This document shows positions 1-11,531 of a stretch of DNA of 64,000 bases, one piece after another. A model generated the notes under the pieces. The model made no database searches and was not told where the DNA came from. It saw only the letters and a list, made by a program, of their open reading frames with translations. Positions within the stretch are counted from its first letter, which is position 1. The number at the start of each line of letters is the position of its first letter. This stretch comes from Casuarina equisetifolia (taxonomy: Eukaryota > Streptophyta > Magnoliopsida > Fagales > Casuarinaceae). The stretch spans positions 16,608,521 through 16,672,520 of the forward strand of contig CM052362.1 in NCBI GenBank assembly GCA_028551475.1, read 5' to 3'. Both the position numbers and the translations under genes were made by a program.

Positions 1-560
1 TGATATCAACACTAACACCCTTTTTGCCGAAGATGTGTTCGAGAAAACCTAGTTGGTCTTTGCCAAATTCACATTTTTTTAGCCTTGCAAATAGCCGATG
101 CCTTCAGAATGTGCTCAACACTTCAGCCAAATGCTTTACATGATCTGCCCAGCTGTTACTAAAGATTAAAATGTCATAAAAAAAGACTAAGACAAACTTT
201 CGCAGTTATGTTTAAAATACATAATTCATTAATACCTAAAATGAAGTTGGCGCATTAGAAATGCCGAATGGCATGACAAGCCATTCGTAATGGCCTTGGT
301 GTGTCTGAAATGCTGTTTTGTGGACATTTTCAGTGGCTACACGAATCTGATGGTAGCCAGAACTCAGGTTGAGTTTGGAGAACATAACGGCGCCATGGAG
401 TTCATCTATCAGCTTATCTACATTAGGAATGGGAAACTGATCACATACCATTTGGAGGTTTAAAGCTCAGTAGTCTATGCACATGCGCCATGAGCCATCT
501 TTATTTTTGACTAGTATAACGAGGGAGGAGAAGGCACTGGTACTAGGTTGAATGACGCTC
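1..560 (-). pseudogene. Ty3/gypsy reverse transcriptase, degenerate and partial
   Basis: From about 560 leftward the minus strand reads an RT fingers/palm region. A stretch resembling N-K-D-G-S-W-R-M-C-I-D-Y is followed, in an open segment at 236-451, by [13 protein letters not shown], then S-G-Y-H-Q-I-R and [10 protein letters not shown], the conserved gypsy RT blocks. Left of 236 another frame continues with F-Y-D-I-L-I-F-S, where a Y-V-D-D-type catalytic motif has lost one aspartate, and then K-C-E-F. The frame changes and the damaged catalytic motif show it is inactive. The C-terminal part is cut by the window edge. Confidence 0.85.
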
Positions 561-921
561 GAAGAGAGAAGATCTCGAACAATACACTCAATTTCTATCT
601 TTTGGAAGAACGGGTACCAATACGGGTGCACAATAACAGGTCTTGAGTATGTGGAGGCGGCATACCCTTTGGGTCTTGAAAAACATCCAAAAATTGTTTT
701 AACAAGGTTTGCAAATCAGCATTTTCCATGGCTGGTTGCAGGGCAGAGTCTTGGGATTCTTCTTAGAGAGAGAGAAGGTGGAGGACGATTCCTCGCTTTT
801 GCTTCAAAAGGGTCTTGGACATTCATTCACCATCAACTACAACACTTGGCAAGTTCTCTTGTCCGTGCAACTCCACGCGTTCTCCCCCGTGATAGAAATT
901 CATCACCAGAGTGGACAAGTC

Positions 922-1401
922 TCAAATGATGGGGCCCAATTGACTTAACCATTGTGTACCTAGAATCACTTCCACACCATCTAACAGTAACACAATAAGA
1001 TCAACCATGAAGCAAAATTTGTTGAGAAAAAGTTTCATTTTCTTACAGAGACCTTTGCCGATGATTATGTTACCATTGGCAACCTTAATGCAAAATGAGC
1101 CTCCTTCAATGGGTTTTAGTCCTAGTTGTGTTGCCAGACCTTCATTTATAAAATTATGGTTGGACCGCGAGTCCATGAGGCAAGTTATTTTGTGGGGTTT
1201 AGTTCCGATGGTATCGCATACCTTCATAGTTTGGGGACCTGATATCCTAGAGAGTGACCCTAAATAAACCTGCGATGCTTGGGATGGTTGTGTTATTTCC
1301 AGAAGTGCTTCTTCCAAGGTTGCGGTTGGCGACTTTGCTACATTGTTAAAAGTGAGGGTCATAGCTTCAACAAGCTCATCATTTGGGTCGACAAGCTCCA
1401 T
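922..1401 (-). pseudogene. Ty3/gypsy retropepsin-like domain
   Basis: A 159-codon open stretch contains I-T-C-L-M-D-S-R-S-N-H-N-F-I, the flap and active-site region of the plant gypsy aspartic protease, where family members normally have D-S-G-(S/A)-T-H-N-F-I. The glycine of the catalytic triad is replaced by arginine, so the enzyme would be inactive. A downstream V-I-L-G-T-Q-W-L-S-Q-L-G matches the conserved second hydrophobic block. It lies between gag (right) and RT (left) in the expected order. Confidence 0.8.
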
Positions 1402-2219
1402 TAGGAATAACCGCTTGCATCTATGGGCCAGGGTAAAGTGCTCGTCATAGTTGAAGCAGAGAGCCCTTTGGCTATTCTTTTTGCCATTTCCATAGGGGAG
1501 AGTCTTTTGATCAGCCTTGATGGCCCTCCCTGTGTTGTATTTCTGGACAGCGAGGTGTTGGTAGCTTAGGCCATCACCTTTTGTCCAGGAAAAAAGTTGA
1601 GATGCAAGGAGTCTACCTTGGCTTCATACATCTTTGCCATCCCAAAAGTAGACGACAAGGTAGCCGGCCTAGCCATACAAATATAAGCTTAGAGGTCCTC
1701 TCGGAGCCCACTAACAAAGCAGCTAATTTTTTGTCTCACAGTCATGCGCTTAGTACGAAGCATGAGCCTAGAAAATTTCTTCTAGAAGTCCTCCACGTCT
1801 CTAGTTTGTTGTAACTTGGTGAGATTACCAAAGTAGTCATTATACTCGTTTGGACCATTGCTGTCAAGGAGTTCCTCTATTAGCATTGCCCACGAGACTT
1901 CTTGCCCTTTGTGCTCTTCTTTAAAAATTTTAATCCATACTTGTGCTTTACCTTGAAGATTCTAGGAAGCGATCCTCACCTTGTCCTCTTCGGGAGTGCC
2001 GTGGAAGTCAAAGAATTGTTTGACCCTACAAATCTAGTCCATTGGATCTTCCTCCCCGTTATAGGAAGGAAAGCCCATTTTCATGTTGGCTTTATTGGCA
2101 TCCAAGTTTCCTTTCAGTGGTTGCACCTTGCCTCCATTGTTAGAAGAGCCCGCACCTGCGTTGTTATGTTTTTTCCTTCCTTTAATCTTGGCATTGAGGG
2201 CAGCAAACATATGCTGCAT
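1402..2219 (-). pseudogene. Ty3/gypsy gag, broken
   Basis: The minus strand opens at 2219 with a 61-codon stretch ending F-P-S-Y-N-G-E-E-D-P-M-D, the start of the plant gypsy gag domain. Beyond it (toward 1402) gag-like residues continue only across several frames, for example a W-I-K-I-F-like segment near 1930 and a basic linker around 1500. No clean zinc knuckle is visible. This is a decayed capsid gene just upstream of the protease region. Confidence 0.6.
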
Positions 2220-2340
2220 GGTTTTGGTGAGCTTTCAAAACCTTCATTTTATTTCAATGTTTCTAGGATCACTTCATGGTTCGGACATAGGTGGAACCTG
2301 GCTTGATGCTAGTTTGTTACAAAGATACGTAACTGATTGA

Positions 2341-2849
2341 GTATTTGGCCTGGAAACTAGTTGATCAACCTGGAAGAGGTCGACAAACCGCTTCTTTTTG
2401 GCACCTATGATGGTGGGACAGGATTTGCTAATAATGATAGCAGGCCTCTAGTTCATTACTTTTCGATCCATACAACCTTCTTTGTTAGGCCTTTATAAAG
2501 ACTAACATTTCTAGTAGCTTACAAAAGCAGGGCAGTGTCCTGTCTAATCACCCCTGTGCTACCTTAATGGATATTGCAGTACGCCTCTTAGAACTAGACC
2601 CATAATGACTTATAAACAAAAAAGCAACTAGACCTATAACAACTTAAAGATAAATAAGCGATGCAAACATTAATGAAAGTTTCAAACACAAGCAACTTGT
2701 AGAAAACGTAAACAGTATTTCAAAAGGATGTCTTCTAGTTCCATGTTGGCTTAGTTAGAGCTTGTAACAAAGCCCTTGTCTTGTCTTGTCTCCTCAAATC
2801 TCTATCACCGGCTCTATATCACCAGTTCACTTCACAAAAGCTTGAGATG
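2341..2849. other. Unassigned DNA between two retrotransposons
   Basis: No gene is supported here. By position the stretch should contain the untranslated leader or LTR of the minus-strand Ty3 element and the lost 5' end of the outer Copia element, but I found no matching LTR partner, no clear tRNA-primer site and no target duplication. Confidence 0.4.
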
Positions 2850-4223
2850 TCTGAAAAAAAAAAATCTAAGTTCAAAAAGATTGGGAGTACAAAGATAAGG
2901 GACATTAACTTATATGTTTAGCAAGATGAGACCATCGACGAGTATGTCAATCTTCGTGATAGAATGAGGAATCAATTGCATAACTATGGCATCATTCTTC
3001 AATGCATCCTGAATTGGTGAAGCTTAACTCCTTTCCTGTGTATGAAGAAGAGGGTTAGTTGGTTGAGTTCTTGCTCAGCCTCAATGCATCATATTTGGTT
3101 CTCCGATCTTAGATTTTTAACATGTAGTCACTTCCATTTTTTGAAGACACAATCACCATGGTTGGAGAGGAGGAAGCCACTAGGAAACTTGCCTGCAATT
3201 TTTAGAGGCCCAAGCCCTTGCTTTTGCATCAAGACAGGACTAACGTTGCCCTTGATGTAGACGAGCAACACCTTGTTGTGTGCCTTGGTAGAGACCACAC
3301 TTAATGACAATGTTGGCCAGTCAATTGTAATAGTGGCTACAATTCTTAAAAATGCAAAAAAAAAAAAAGATGAAGAAAGAATGTTCGTAGTTTTTGCAAG
3401 AAACTTGGGCAGAAGAAGAAGGGTTGTTTCCAAATTGTAAAGTGTCCGCATTGCAAGTTGCATAGGAAATTAAAAGAAAAGTGCTACTAGGTACCTAGTA
3501 AAAACACATCCTTGGTTGCAAACGTCCCTCTTCAACAATAATGCTAGTACTAATGTCAACATGACAGGTACATACCATCAACACCTTCCTAAGTTTGGAT
3601 TTTAGATACAAGTGTTAGCAACCACATCATTGGTGACTTTAATTGTTTGAGGTCTCTTTGGCCATGCATTCATGGATAAGGATAATGCATTTGCCTAACA
3701 TACCTATGTTTCCATTACCCACATTACATTTAAGACTTTACCTAATGATATTTCTTAAGAAATTATTTTATATTCTCTTGTTTTCACATTTAACCTCATT
3801 TCTCTCTTTAAATTTATCATAGAAGCCAATAGCATGATTTACATTCATTGTCATTTTTCTATGATACAAGACATCTTGACTAGGAAAGTAATGGGAGGGG
3901 GTAGAGTGAAGGATGGGTTGTATTTCTTAGAGTCTAGTAGTGAAAAAACTTTTGCTAATGTCATAGTTTCTTTTCATTCGAATAATTTATGTAAAATTTT
4001 TTTTATTTTAATGAATTTTAATATTTTGCATCAAAAATTGAGATATCCATTTTCTTTATTTATGTTTATTATTCTTGATTTTTCTACTGATGTTGTTTTG
4101 GACAACATCAAGACTTGCCTTATGTGTCCATTGCCAAAGTAAACATGCACATCTTTTCCTATTAGCAACACATCCATTTAATAGATTTTTGAACTAATCC
4201 ACATTGACATTTGAAGGCCTCAC
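2850..4223 (+). mobile_element. Outer Copia element, 5' part (gag, protease, start of integrase), degenerate
   Basis: A badly decayed Ty1/copia element on the plus strand. Around 2935-2990 a gag-like segment reads D-E-Y-V-N-L-R-D-R-M-R-N-Q-L-H. Near 3598-3640 is the protease block W-I-L-D-T-S-V-S-N-H-I-I-G-D, where the usual D-S-G is damaged. At 3834-4142 the GAG-pre-integrase region appears (T-R-K-V-M-G-G-G-R-V-K-D-G-L-Y, then H-Q-K-L-R-Y-P). At about 4190-4223 an integrase stretch F-E-L-I-H-I-D-I stops abruptly at a second Copia. The same integrase domain resumes at 9304, so the two parts belong to one element split by a nested insertion. Confidence 0.8.
4219..4223 (+). repeat. Target-site duplication, left copy (ctcac)
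   Basis: Five bases ctcac precede the left LTR of the inner Copia and cttac follow its right LTR (9304-9308), one mismatch. This fits the 5-bp duplication made by Copia integrases, and it sits inside the integrase region of the outer element. Confidence 0.65.
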
Positions 4224-4563
4224 TAATAGGCCCAACATCAATACGAAGCCCACATTAAGTTGTTTTTTATTTATGGTTAGCCCAGGCCTATGTTAGTCTT
4301 TTTACTTATAAAATGTACTAAGTTTTGTTGTTGTAAGAAAAGGGGGGCAGAAAATGTGTAGCCATTTTGTGTGTGTGAAGAACCTAGTCTGTGTATGTTT
4401 TTTAGTTGTTGTGTGAGAATAATCTTTGTATTGTTTAATAGATCTTCTTAGTCGCACTTGAGGTTAGTCTTCTTTACTCCCTTCTTGTTTGATGTTGTAG
4501 TGATGCATTTGTAGATGATTAGGTGTAACTTTTATGGTGATATAAGATCAAAAATAAGTTTCA
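4224..4563 (+). repeat. 5' LTR of inner Copia
   Basis: 340 bp, matching 8964-9303 end to end. It begins taataggccc (taaagggccc in the partner) and ends gtttca. The start is TA rather than the usual TG in both copies. The end is fixed by the primer-binding site three bases further on. Confidence 0.88.
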
Positions 4564-4565
4564 TT

Positions 4566-4580
4566 TAGTATCTAGAGCTA
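4566..4580 (+). promoter_or_regulatory. Primer-binding site of inner Copia
   Basis: The bases tagtatctagagcta just after the LTR resemble the initiator tRNA-Met complement (tggtatcagagc) used by most plant Copia elements, with a few changes. Confidence 0.7.
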
Positions 4581-4910
4581 GGTTGTTTTATTCTAGTGTT
4601 GTTGTGTTACTAAATCACAAAAAGGGAATGGAAAAAGAGGTTGTTTGATGAGAATTGACAGGAATGTGTTTTATTTTTTATTTTTGGGTGAAGATTGATG
4701 GACTGGTTGGTGGAAAAATAAGCTTATTGGTAGAAAGATAGATCATTTTCGTGAGAAAAAATATCGATTAAAGTAGATTTGGAAAAATCAGGTAAAAAAA
4801 AAGTGGGGTTTCAGTGATAACAAAGAAAGAAGATTTTTGTGGTTTAAGAAAAAAAAAGAAAAAGAAAAGATAATTTTAGAGGTAAGGGAGAAGCAAAAAG
4901 AAAAAAGAAA

Positions 4911-5790
4911 ATGGCTGAGATGGGTAGTTCACTTTCGGGTATGAAGAAATTAAATAAAAATAATTATAATTTGTGGTGTTCATGTATTGAAGCCTACTTA
5001 ATAGGTAATGAATTGTGGGAGATAACAAATGGGACTGAAGTAATGCCACCAATTCAAGAGAATGCCTTGAAGAAGTGGAAAGTAAAGGTAGGTAAGGCGT
5101 TATATATTTTGAGAACCTCTATTGAAGATAAAATTTTGGAGAGTATTCGGTTAAGTAAAACTCCTAATGAAGCTTATAATACTTTAGCTACCTTGTTCTT
5201 AAGCAAAAATGAAGCAAGGTTGCAAATGTTAGAAAATGAACTTGGAGTTATTTGTTAAGGGTCAATGACAATTAATCAATATTTCACTAAAGTTAAAACC
5301 TTGTGTGATGAGATAGGGCGTATTGATCCTGGGTCTACAAGTAGTAAAAATTGAGTAAGAAGGCTTATTCTTCAAGGGATACAACTTGAGTTTAATTCAA
5401 TTGTTACAGCCGTGAGAGGATGGCAGGTGTAACCAAGCGTGACTGAATTGGAGAATCTTTTTGCCAATCAAGAAGCATTGGAAGACCAGCTATCTAATAT
5501 CTTAATTAACAACACTAATAAGGCACTTTTTACTCAAAGGGTAAAGGAAGAGGAAGACAATCATATAGAAACCCAAGTAAAGACTCATGAAGAAAAGGAA
5601 ATTCATCTTTAGGGGGAGTGTCAGAAAGTGGAGTTAAAACTCAACAATACTCAAATGAGTGACATAGTCGGGAATGCTATGTTTGTGGTAAAACATGCCA
5701 TATTGACAAACAATTTTGGCAAAGAAAAGGAAGATCAATTCAAGGGGATTGTGCTATATGTAGTTCTCAATGGCAAAATATTTTTTTTTT
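4911..5790 (+). pseudogene. Copia gag of inner element
   Basis: An open frame from ATG 4911 to a stop at 5258 begins M-A-E-M-G-S-S and carries L-N-K-N-N-Y-N-L-W, the plant Copia gag signature (family form: L-x-x-x-N-Y-x-x-W). Beyond the stop, gag continues to about 5600 with an N-Q-Y-F-T-K-V-K-T-L-C-D-E segment. A zinc-knuckle remnant C-Y-V-C-G-K-T-C-H lies near 5680, where the last cysteine of CX2CX4HX4C is replaced by F. A poly-T/poly-G slippage tract follows at about 5780. Capsid role; now broken. Confidence 0.82.
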
Positions 5791-5971
5791 TGGGGGGGAG
5801 TCAAGTTGCCAAAGCAGTAATTTAGTGACATAATTAAATTATAAAGAAGAACCTGAAAGTGAAGAAGATTGGAATGTAAAAAGGGCAGCTTTATGTTGTG
5901 CAAAAAAGAAAAGTGATGAATCTAGAAAGAAAATCGATGAGTTTGCTTTAACAAGTCTATTAGATGATGAC

Positions 5972-6349
5972 TTGATCAATTATGAAAAGGATTGGATTGT
6001 TGACTCTAGATGTACTAATCATATGACTAGAAATGAAGGTCTTTTTGTAACCAAGTCAGTGTACAAATGCGATAAGATTGTGGTAACTGCTAATGATGAA
6101 GAACTTTTGATCACTTATATTGGTCAAGCCAAATACAAGTCACGAGTTAAATAATGAGAAATGAGGTTTGATAATGTATACCATATGCCGAGAATAAAGA
6201 AGAATTTATTATTTATGGTTCAATTGGCTAATGCAAGAAATTATATTTTATTTAGTCCAAATGATGTGAAAGTATGTAAGCATATAAAGGTAAAAGGGAC
6301 TTCTATAATGGAAGGACGAAGATTGAAGTTGTATATGTGTTACTGCTAA
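5972..6349 (+). pseudogene. Copia protease and pre-integrase linker of inner element
   Basis: The frame at 5972-6154 holds D-W-I-V-D-S-R-C-T-N-H-M-T, the Copia aspartic protease active site. The usual glycine of D-S-G is an arginine, which removes activity. After one stop, 6161-6349 continues with V-Y-H-M-P-R-I-K-K-N-L-L, matching the conserved V-P-x-L-x-x-N-L-L segment after the protease core. Confidence 0.82.
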
Positions 6350-6379
6350 ATAATCATATGTTGACAAGACTTAGAGGAG

Positions 6380-7270
6380 TGAGATAACAAACATATGGCA
6401 TACACGATTAGGTCATGTTAGGTATAATAAGTTAAAAGACAATTATGGATAAAATGATGGTGAAAGGAATACCTAGGTTGAAGGTGAGAACTAACTCCAT
6501 TTGTGCTAGTTGTCAATTTGGAAAAGCCCATCAATTGCCATTTAGTGAATCAAGATTCAAAGCTCAAAAACGACTAGAACTAGTTCATTTTGATGTATTT
6601 GGAAGATTAAAGCAAAAATCAATTGGTGGAAAGCAATATATGGTGACCTTTATTGATGATTTTTTCAGGTTTACTTGGGTTTATTTTTTGAAAGAAAAAT
6701 TAGAAATTTTGTGTACCTTCATTGAATTTAAAGAAAAGGTAAAAAATGAGCTTGGGCATAAAATTCAGTGTTTGCGTATATATAATGATGGAGAATATAC
6801 TTTAGGTGAGTTCTCATCATATCTTAAGTTGCATGGGATTCAAAGCCAACTTATATGTCCAAACACACCACAATAGAATGCAGTTGCTGAGAGAAAGAAT
6901 AGACATTTGGCAGAGATATGCAAAAGTATGATACATAGTAAGAATTTACCAACACGGTTTTGGGCAAAAAGCATGCGAACAACTGCTTACATCATCAATC
7001 ACTTGCTTCAGGAAGGACTTGGAAATGTTTCCCCCTTTAAGAGATTGCTAAATCGCTAGCCAACTATAAGTTATTTCTGAATCTTTAAATGTATATGCTA
7101 TGCAAATATTCCAAGTCAATTATGTGAAAAATTGGATAAGAAGGTAGTTTGTTGTATTTTTGTTGGATATGATGAAGAAAGAAAGGGGTGGAGGTGTTAT
7201 GATCCAATGTCCAATCAATGTTACATTTCTTGTCATGTAGTGTTTGATGAAGCATTATCATGGTAGCCTA
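6380..7270 (+). pseudogene. Copia integrase of inner element
   Basis: The zinc-binding pre-integrase region near 6400-6530 shows C-A-S-C-Q-F-G-K-A-H. The core follows with H-F-D-V-F-G, T-F-I-D-D-F-F-R-F-T-W and a degraded Y-N-D-G-E-Y (family form S-D-N-G-x-E-F). One stop at 6874 sits just before N-A-V-A-E-R-K-N-R, the block bearing the third acidic residue of the D,D-35-E triad. C-terminal residues such as F-V-G-Y-D-E-E-R-K-G-W run to about 7230. Confidence 0.85.
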
Positions 7271-7469
7271 TAGAGTTTGAGGATTCATAAGGTAATTATA
7301 GAAGAATAAAGAATGAAGAACCAAGTGAAGACATTGTAATGATAAATGATGATCATATGGGTGACCTTAACAAAATTCATTATGTTGATGCATCCAAGAG
7401 ATCTACAAATCCATGGCGTAATGGGATTTTGTCAGTTAGAATGTAAGAAGAAGATAGACCAAGTCAATT

Positions 7470-8940
7470 AGAGGAGGTTGAACAAGAAACACCTATTACT
7501 TTAAGAAGATCTACTAGAGTTAAGCAACCAAACTCTAAGTTTGTTGATGCTAGCTTTGCTATTGAGGATCATGAGTTTGAGCGTGAAACATTTGAAGAAG
7601 CATATAGTTAAAAAAAAATGATGAAAAGCAATGGAGGAAGAGTTCATGGCTTTGAAAGAGAACCAAACGTGGGAGTTAGTTCTAAAACCAAATAATGGGA
7701 AACCTATCTCATGTCATTAGGTTTTTAAGTTGAAAAAAAGAAGTGATGGTTCTATTGAAATATACAAGGTACGCTTGGCAGCTCGAGGTTTTTCTTAAAA
7801 GTATGGCCTATATTATGAAAAGACATTTAGTTTTGTTGTAAAAATTACAAACATATGGACACTATTGACGATTGCCACTAACAATGGATAGAAATTGTAG
7901 CAAATGGATGTTAAAAATGCTTTTCTACATGGAGAATTGGATAGAGAAATATACATGGAGTTCAAGATAATAGAATTTCTGTCATTCTAATTTATGTTGA
8001 TGATCTTATAATAATTGGGAATGATGATTTGGGAAATCAATAGGCCAAATAAAATTTGCTTACTCATTTTTAAATGAAGGAGCTTAGGAGTTGAAATATT
8101 TTTGGGGACTAGAGCTTGTTCAAATTATGGATGGCCTTTTCTTGAGTCAACAAAAATATGTAGAAAATGTGTTAGAGAGGTATGCAATGAAAGATTGTGT
8201 TCCAATTAATACACGAGTTAAGCCCAAAATTAAGTTGTTGGATGAAGGTGAAATGTTACAAAAGCCTACCATGTATAAGCAATTAATTGGCAACTTGAAT
8301 TACTTAATGTTGACGAGGCCAGATATTGCATTTGTGGTTGGATTATTAAGTTAATTTATTCATAATCTTAGAAGACTCCACTTACAAGTTGCATGAAGAG
8401 TATTACTATATGTTAAAAGAACAGTTGATCTTGGGTTATTATATAAAAAAGGTGAATGTAATTTAGTTAGCTATTGTGATGCTGATTATGTTGGAGATGA
8501 AGATATTCGAAGATCAATAATTGGGTACTCATTTAATTTTGATTTAACTACTATTTCATTATAATAAAAGACAACCAATTGTGTCTTTATCCACAACAGA
8601 AGTTGAATACAAGTCAACAACAATGGTGACATAAGAAGGTACATGGTTAGTGCAATTATTGGATGATATTGGTGTGCTTGAAAGTGAAACAATACAAATA
8701 TTTTGTGACAATTTATTTGTTATTAAGATAGTTGAAAATCCAAAGTTTCATGCAAGAACAAAATATATGGAAGTTCAAAATATCACTTTATTCAAGAGAA
8801 GGTTCTTCAGGGGGAAGTTGATTTGCATTTAGTGAGAATAAGTGAGTAAGTTGCTGATATCTTCACTAAGGGGTTGAGTTCTCCCACATTTAGAAAGCAT
8901 AGAAGAATGCTTGGTTTGATTAGCAAAAACTTGTTTGATA
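7470..8940 (+). pseudogene. Copia reverse transcriptase/RNase H of inner element, internally deleted
   Basis: RT starts with a T-L-R-R-S-T-R linker at about 7500, then V-R-L-A-A-R-G-F, Q-M-D-V-K-N-A-F-L-H-G-E at about 7900 and, after an abrupt jump near 7960, L-I-Y-V-D-D-L-I-I-I-G. About 60 residues normally found between these blocks are missing. An intact stretch at 8091-8354 (Y-L-M-L-T-R-P-D-I-A-F) continues into RNase H, with F-C-D-N near 8700, H-A-R-T-K-Y and A-D-I-F-T-K-G-L near 8860. The catalytic Y-V-D-D is kept, but stops are frequent. Confidence 0.88.
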
Positions 8941-8948
8941 AAGTTGAT

Positions 8949-8963
8949 GTTGAAGGGGAGAAT
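8949..8963 (+). promoter_or_regulatory. Polypurine tract of inner Copia
   Basis: The purine-rich gttgaaggggagaat lies immediately before the right LTR, in the place used to prime plus-strand DNA synthesis. Confidence 0.65.
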
Positions 8964-9303
8964 TAAAGGGCCCAACATCAATACCATGCCCACATTAAGT
9001 TATCTTTTATTTATGGTTAGCCCAGACCCATGTTAGTCTTTTTACTTATGAGATGTACTAAGGTTTGTTGTCATAAGAAAAGGGGGGCAAAAAGTGTGTA
9101 GTCGTTTTATGTGTGTGAAGAACTTAGTCCATGTATGTTCTTTAGTTGTTGTGTGAGAACAATTTTTGTATTGTTTAACATATCTTCCTAATCACACATA
9201 AGGTTAGTCTTTTTTACTCCCTTCTTGTTTGATGTTGTAGTGATGCATTTGTAGATGATTAGTTGTAACTTATACGGTGATATAAGATAAAAAATACGTT
9301 TCA
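8964..9303 (+). repeat. 3' LTR of inner Copia
   Basis: 340 bp partner of 4224-4563, ending gtttca and followed by cttac, the right target-site copy. Confidence 0.88.
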
Positions 9304-10219
9304 CTTACAAGGTTCTTATATATTCAAGAGTTTGATATTCTCTTGCCATAATAGATCATTTTTCATGAGATACTAAGATGTTCCTAATAAAGCCAAAATT
9401 GAAACCCTAGCCAACATTAAAAATTTCCTTTTAATGATGAAAACCTAATTCAAGTATGTCAAAATTGACAGTGCCTTAGATTTCTTAGGATCATAATACA
9501 CATCTTTTTTGGTATCCCACTACTTACAAATGTTACAAGATTTAAGCAATTGATTGGAAGGTTAATGTATCTCACCATGCTAGGCCTAACATTAGCTATG
9601 CTATCCAAATTTTGAGCCAATTTATGTAAGCTCTTAAGCAATCTCATCAAAAAGTTACTCTTCATATCATTAGGTACATCAAGAATTCTTCTCGTATAAG
9701 TCTAATGATGAAGACAAACAATAGACTTAACTTACATGTATTTTGTAATTTTAATTATGCAAGATGCAAAATGAGCAAAAGATTTGTCATAAGTTCTATG
9801 TTAAACTAGAAGAGTCATTAATTTCTTACAAGTGCAAGAAACAAGGTACTATCTTTAAATCCTCCACTAAAGCAAAATATCAAACCATGGATTCCATTTT
9901 ATGTAAGATTATTTGGCTATTAGGACTATTGGATAACTTACAAGTCAAATCCTTAAGATTGGGTGCTCTTCTTTGTGATAATGAATAAGTTATGAATATT
10001 GCTATTAATTTTGTTGTAAATGAAAAGTATGCACACATTGAAATTAATTGTCACATCAAACGAGAAAATATCACATGAAATATCCTTAGAACAACTCATG
10101 TTTCTACTAAACAACAATCCATGAGTTTCCTGACTGAAGCCTTTGACATTCAACAATATCAATTTTTTCTTAAAAAGCTAGGAATATCCAACTTGTATAA
10201 AGCACCAACTTGAGGGGGA
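9304..10219 (+). mobile_element. Outer Copia element, 3' part (integrase remainder, RNase H), degenerate
   Basis: Immediately after the inner element the integrase core resumes with L-A-I-I-D-H-F-S and F-L-I-K-A-K-I-E-T-L. It then jumps, with most of RT missing, to an L-I-G-R-L-M-Y-L-T-like segment near 9550. RNase H follows, with E-S-L-I-S-Y-K-C-K-K-Q at 9800, Y-Q-T-M-D-S-I-L-C at 9880 and L-L-C-D-N-E at 9970. The end matches the usual Copia C-terminus, followed by a purine tract (cttgagggggatg near 10210). The piece has stops in every frame. Confidence 0.78.
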
Positions 10220-10440
10220 TGTTGAAAAAATAATGTTACTCAATTATATATTGTCATTATTCATTAAGCTAAGGCCTTATACATATTTAACCTTGGCCCA
10301 ATACCTTAGCCTTCTTGTATTAAGTTTTACTTTCTTACTCTATTTATTTGGTATATCTTAAGTCCTAAATAGGACAACTTTGTATCCTTGTTCTTGTGGA
10401 AGAAGGATTTATTCCAAAATTTATAATGGCTCTGTTCTTT
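10220..10440 (+). repeat. Probable 3' LTR of outer Copia (partial, right end unclear)
   Basis: The sequence starts tgttgaaaaaataatg directly after the purine tract, the expected first bases of an LTR. No 5' partner was found in the window, so the right border is a guess from the change of composition. Confidence 0.5.
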
Positions 10441-11531
10441 AGGAAATTGGCTGTTAAAAAAACAAAAGACCACATGTATTAATCTTGTGTCATCAAAACG
10501 AAAAAGAGAAAAACAAGCCAATACCCATAAAAGCGCATGGATCAAAGATCTATGAGCTACAAAAGTACCCCGGAGACTGACCCAATGGGTTTTGCATGGC
10601 ATATACTAACAGGTCACCTTCCAAGAAAATGTTAAAAGAACTGCTTCAAAATGGTTCAGAAAAATCTATCCACATTAAAAGATCCCCGAGTTTCAATTTT
10701 CTTTCCAACGCCCAAAGATTTTTTTTGAAAGAAACTACTTACAGTTTCCCATTTCCTCATTCTTGAAGATGTCAAAACGCTATCAGCTTTCATTACCAAG
10801 GCAAAGTGCATCAATAATGATTCTAGACAACAGATAGTCGAATATGATTCTAGTTAACTTAACCATATTATAGTTTGCGACCTCTAAAGCCATTTAAACA
10901 AATACTCCACAGAAAATAAGGAAATAGATAACATAGATACCATCAATAGCCATTAATAGCAATAAATACATGCAACTACTATCGAAACACCACCAAAATC
11001 GGTACACATTTCAACCAGTATCCTCGATGCACTTTACTGAGAACTACAGGATAGCAACAGGAATTATGCGCTGCCTGATGGTAGGCAAATACCGAACTTG
11101 AAGAATTACAAATGCAACGAACACAAAATAAGCAAGAAGATACATATATGAGCTTATGTCTGACTATAAGCTTCCATCGAATAGAAAAAGCATGCCTTCA
11201 TATTAAGGTTGGTTAATTCAGCAAACACAGAAACACCGGGCGATAGGCATCCAGCAGAAAGTAAAAACTGTGCAAGACAAAGCACACCGGATCTCAATTT
11301 CGAAATTCAAAAGCCATTTTAAAGTAACAATAAAGAATCATTTCCAGTCACAAGCAAAAGAACATACAAAATACATCATACATGTAAAAACCACCCAGAA
11401 GGTCAAGTAATCAGAGACGTTTGCCCATCCAAGCAAAATGTCATTGTTCCACCATCAATGTTGTAAAGTAAGAGGGAAAAAGTATTAACCTATAAGAAAA
11501 GACTATTGAATATGGACGATGAAAAAACCCT
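10441..11531. other. Region downstream of the TPR gene
   Basis: About 1.1 kb without a supported gene. The part nearest 11531 should include the 3' untranslated region of the minus-strand TPR gene. No polyadenylation site could be chosen with confidence. Confidence 0.4.

Larger units (their letters stand above)
1..2340 (-). mobile_element. Ty3/gypsy LTR retrotransposon, truncated at the left edge
   Basis: Read on the minus strand, the order is gag (about 2219 to 1402), a retropepsin-like domain (1401-922) and reverse transcriptase (about 560 to 1). This is the Ty3/gypsy gag-pro-RT order. The rest of the pol gene and the 3' LTR lie outside the window. The frames are broken by stops and shifts, so the copy is dead. 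No primer-binding site or 5' LTR could be delimited to the right of the gag start. Seen: the protein motifs. Known: Ty3 elements carry protease before RT and integrase after RNase H. Confidence 0.85.
4224..9303 (+). mobile_element. Inner Copia LTR retrotransposon, full span, inactive
   Basis: A Ty1/copia element of about 5.08 kb with two 340-bp LTRs (4224-4563 and 8964-9303), a tRNA-Met-type primer site, gag, protease, integrase, reverse transcriptase/RNase H and a purine tract, in Copia order. By eye about 37 of 340 LTR positions differ (roughly 11 percent), so it is old. Many stop codons and an internal deletion in RT make it non-autonomous today. It is nested in the integrase region of an older Copia. 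Confidence 0.92.

Noticed and set aside
552..929. A 125-codon plus-strand frame
   Set aside because: Antisense to the Ty3 protease/RT linker, with no recognisable domain.
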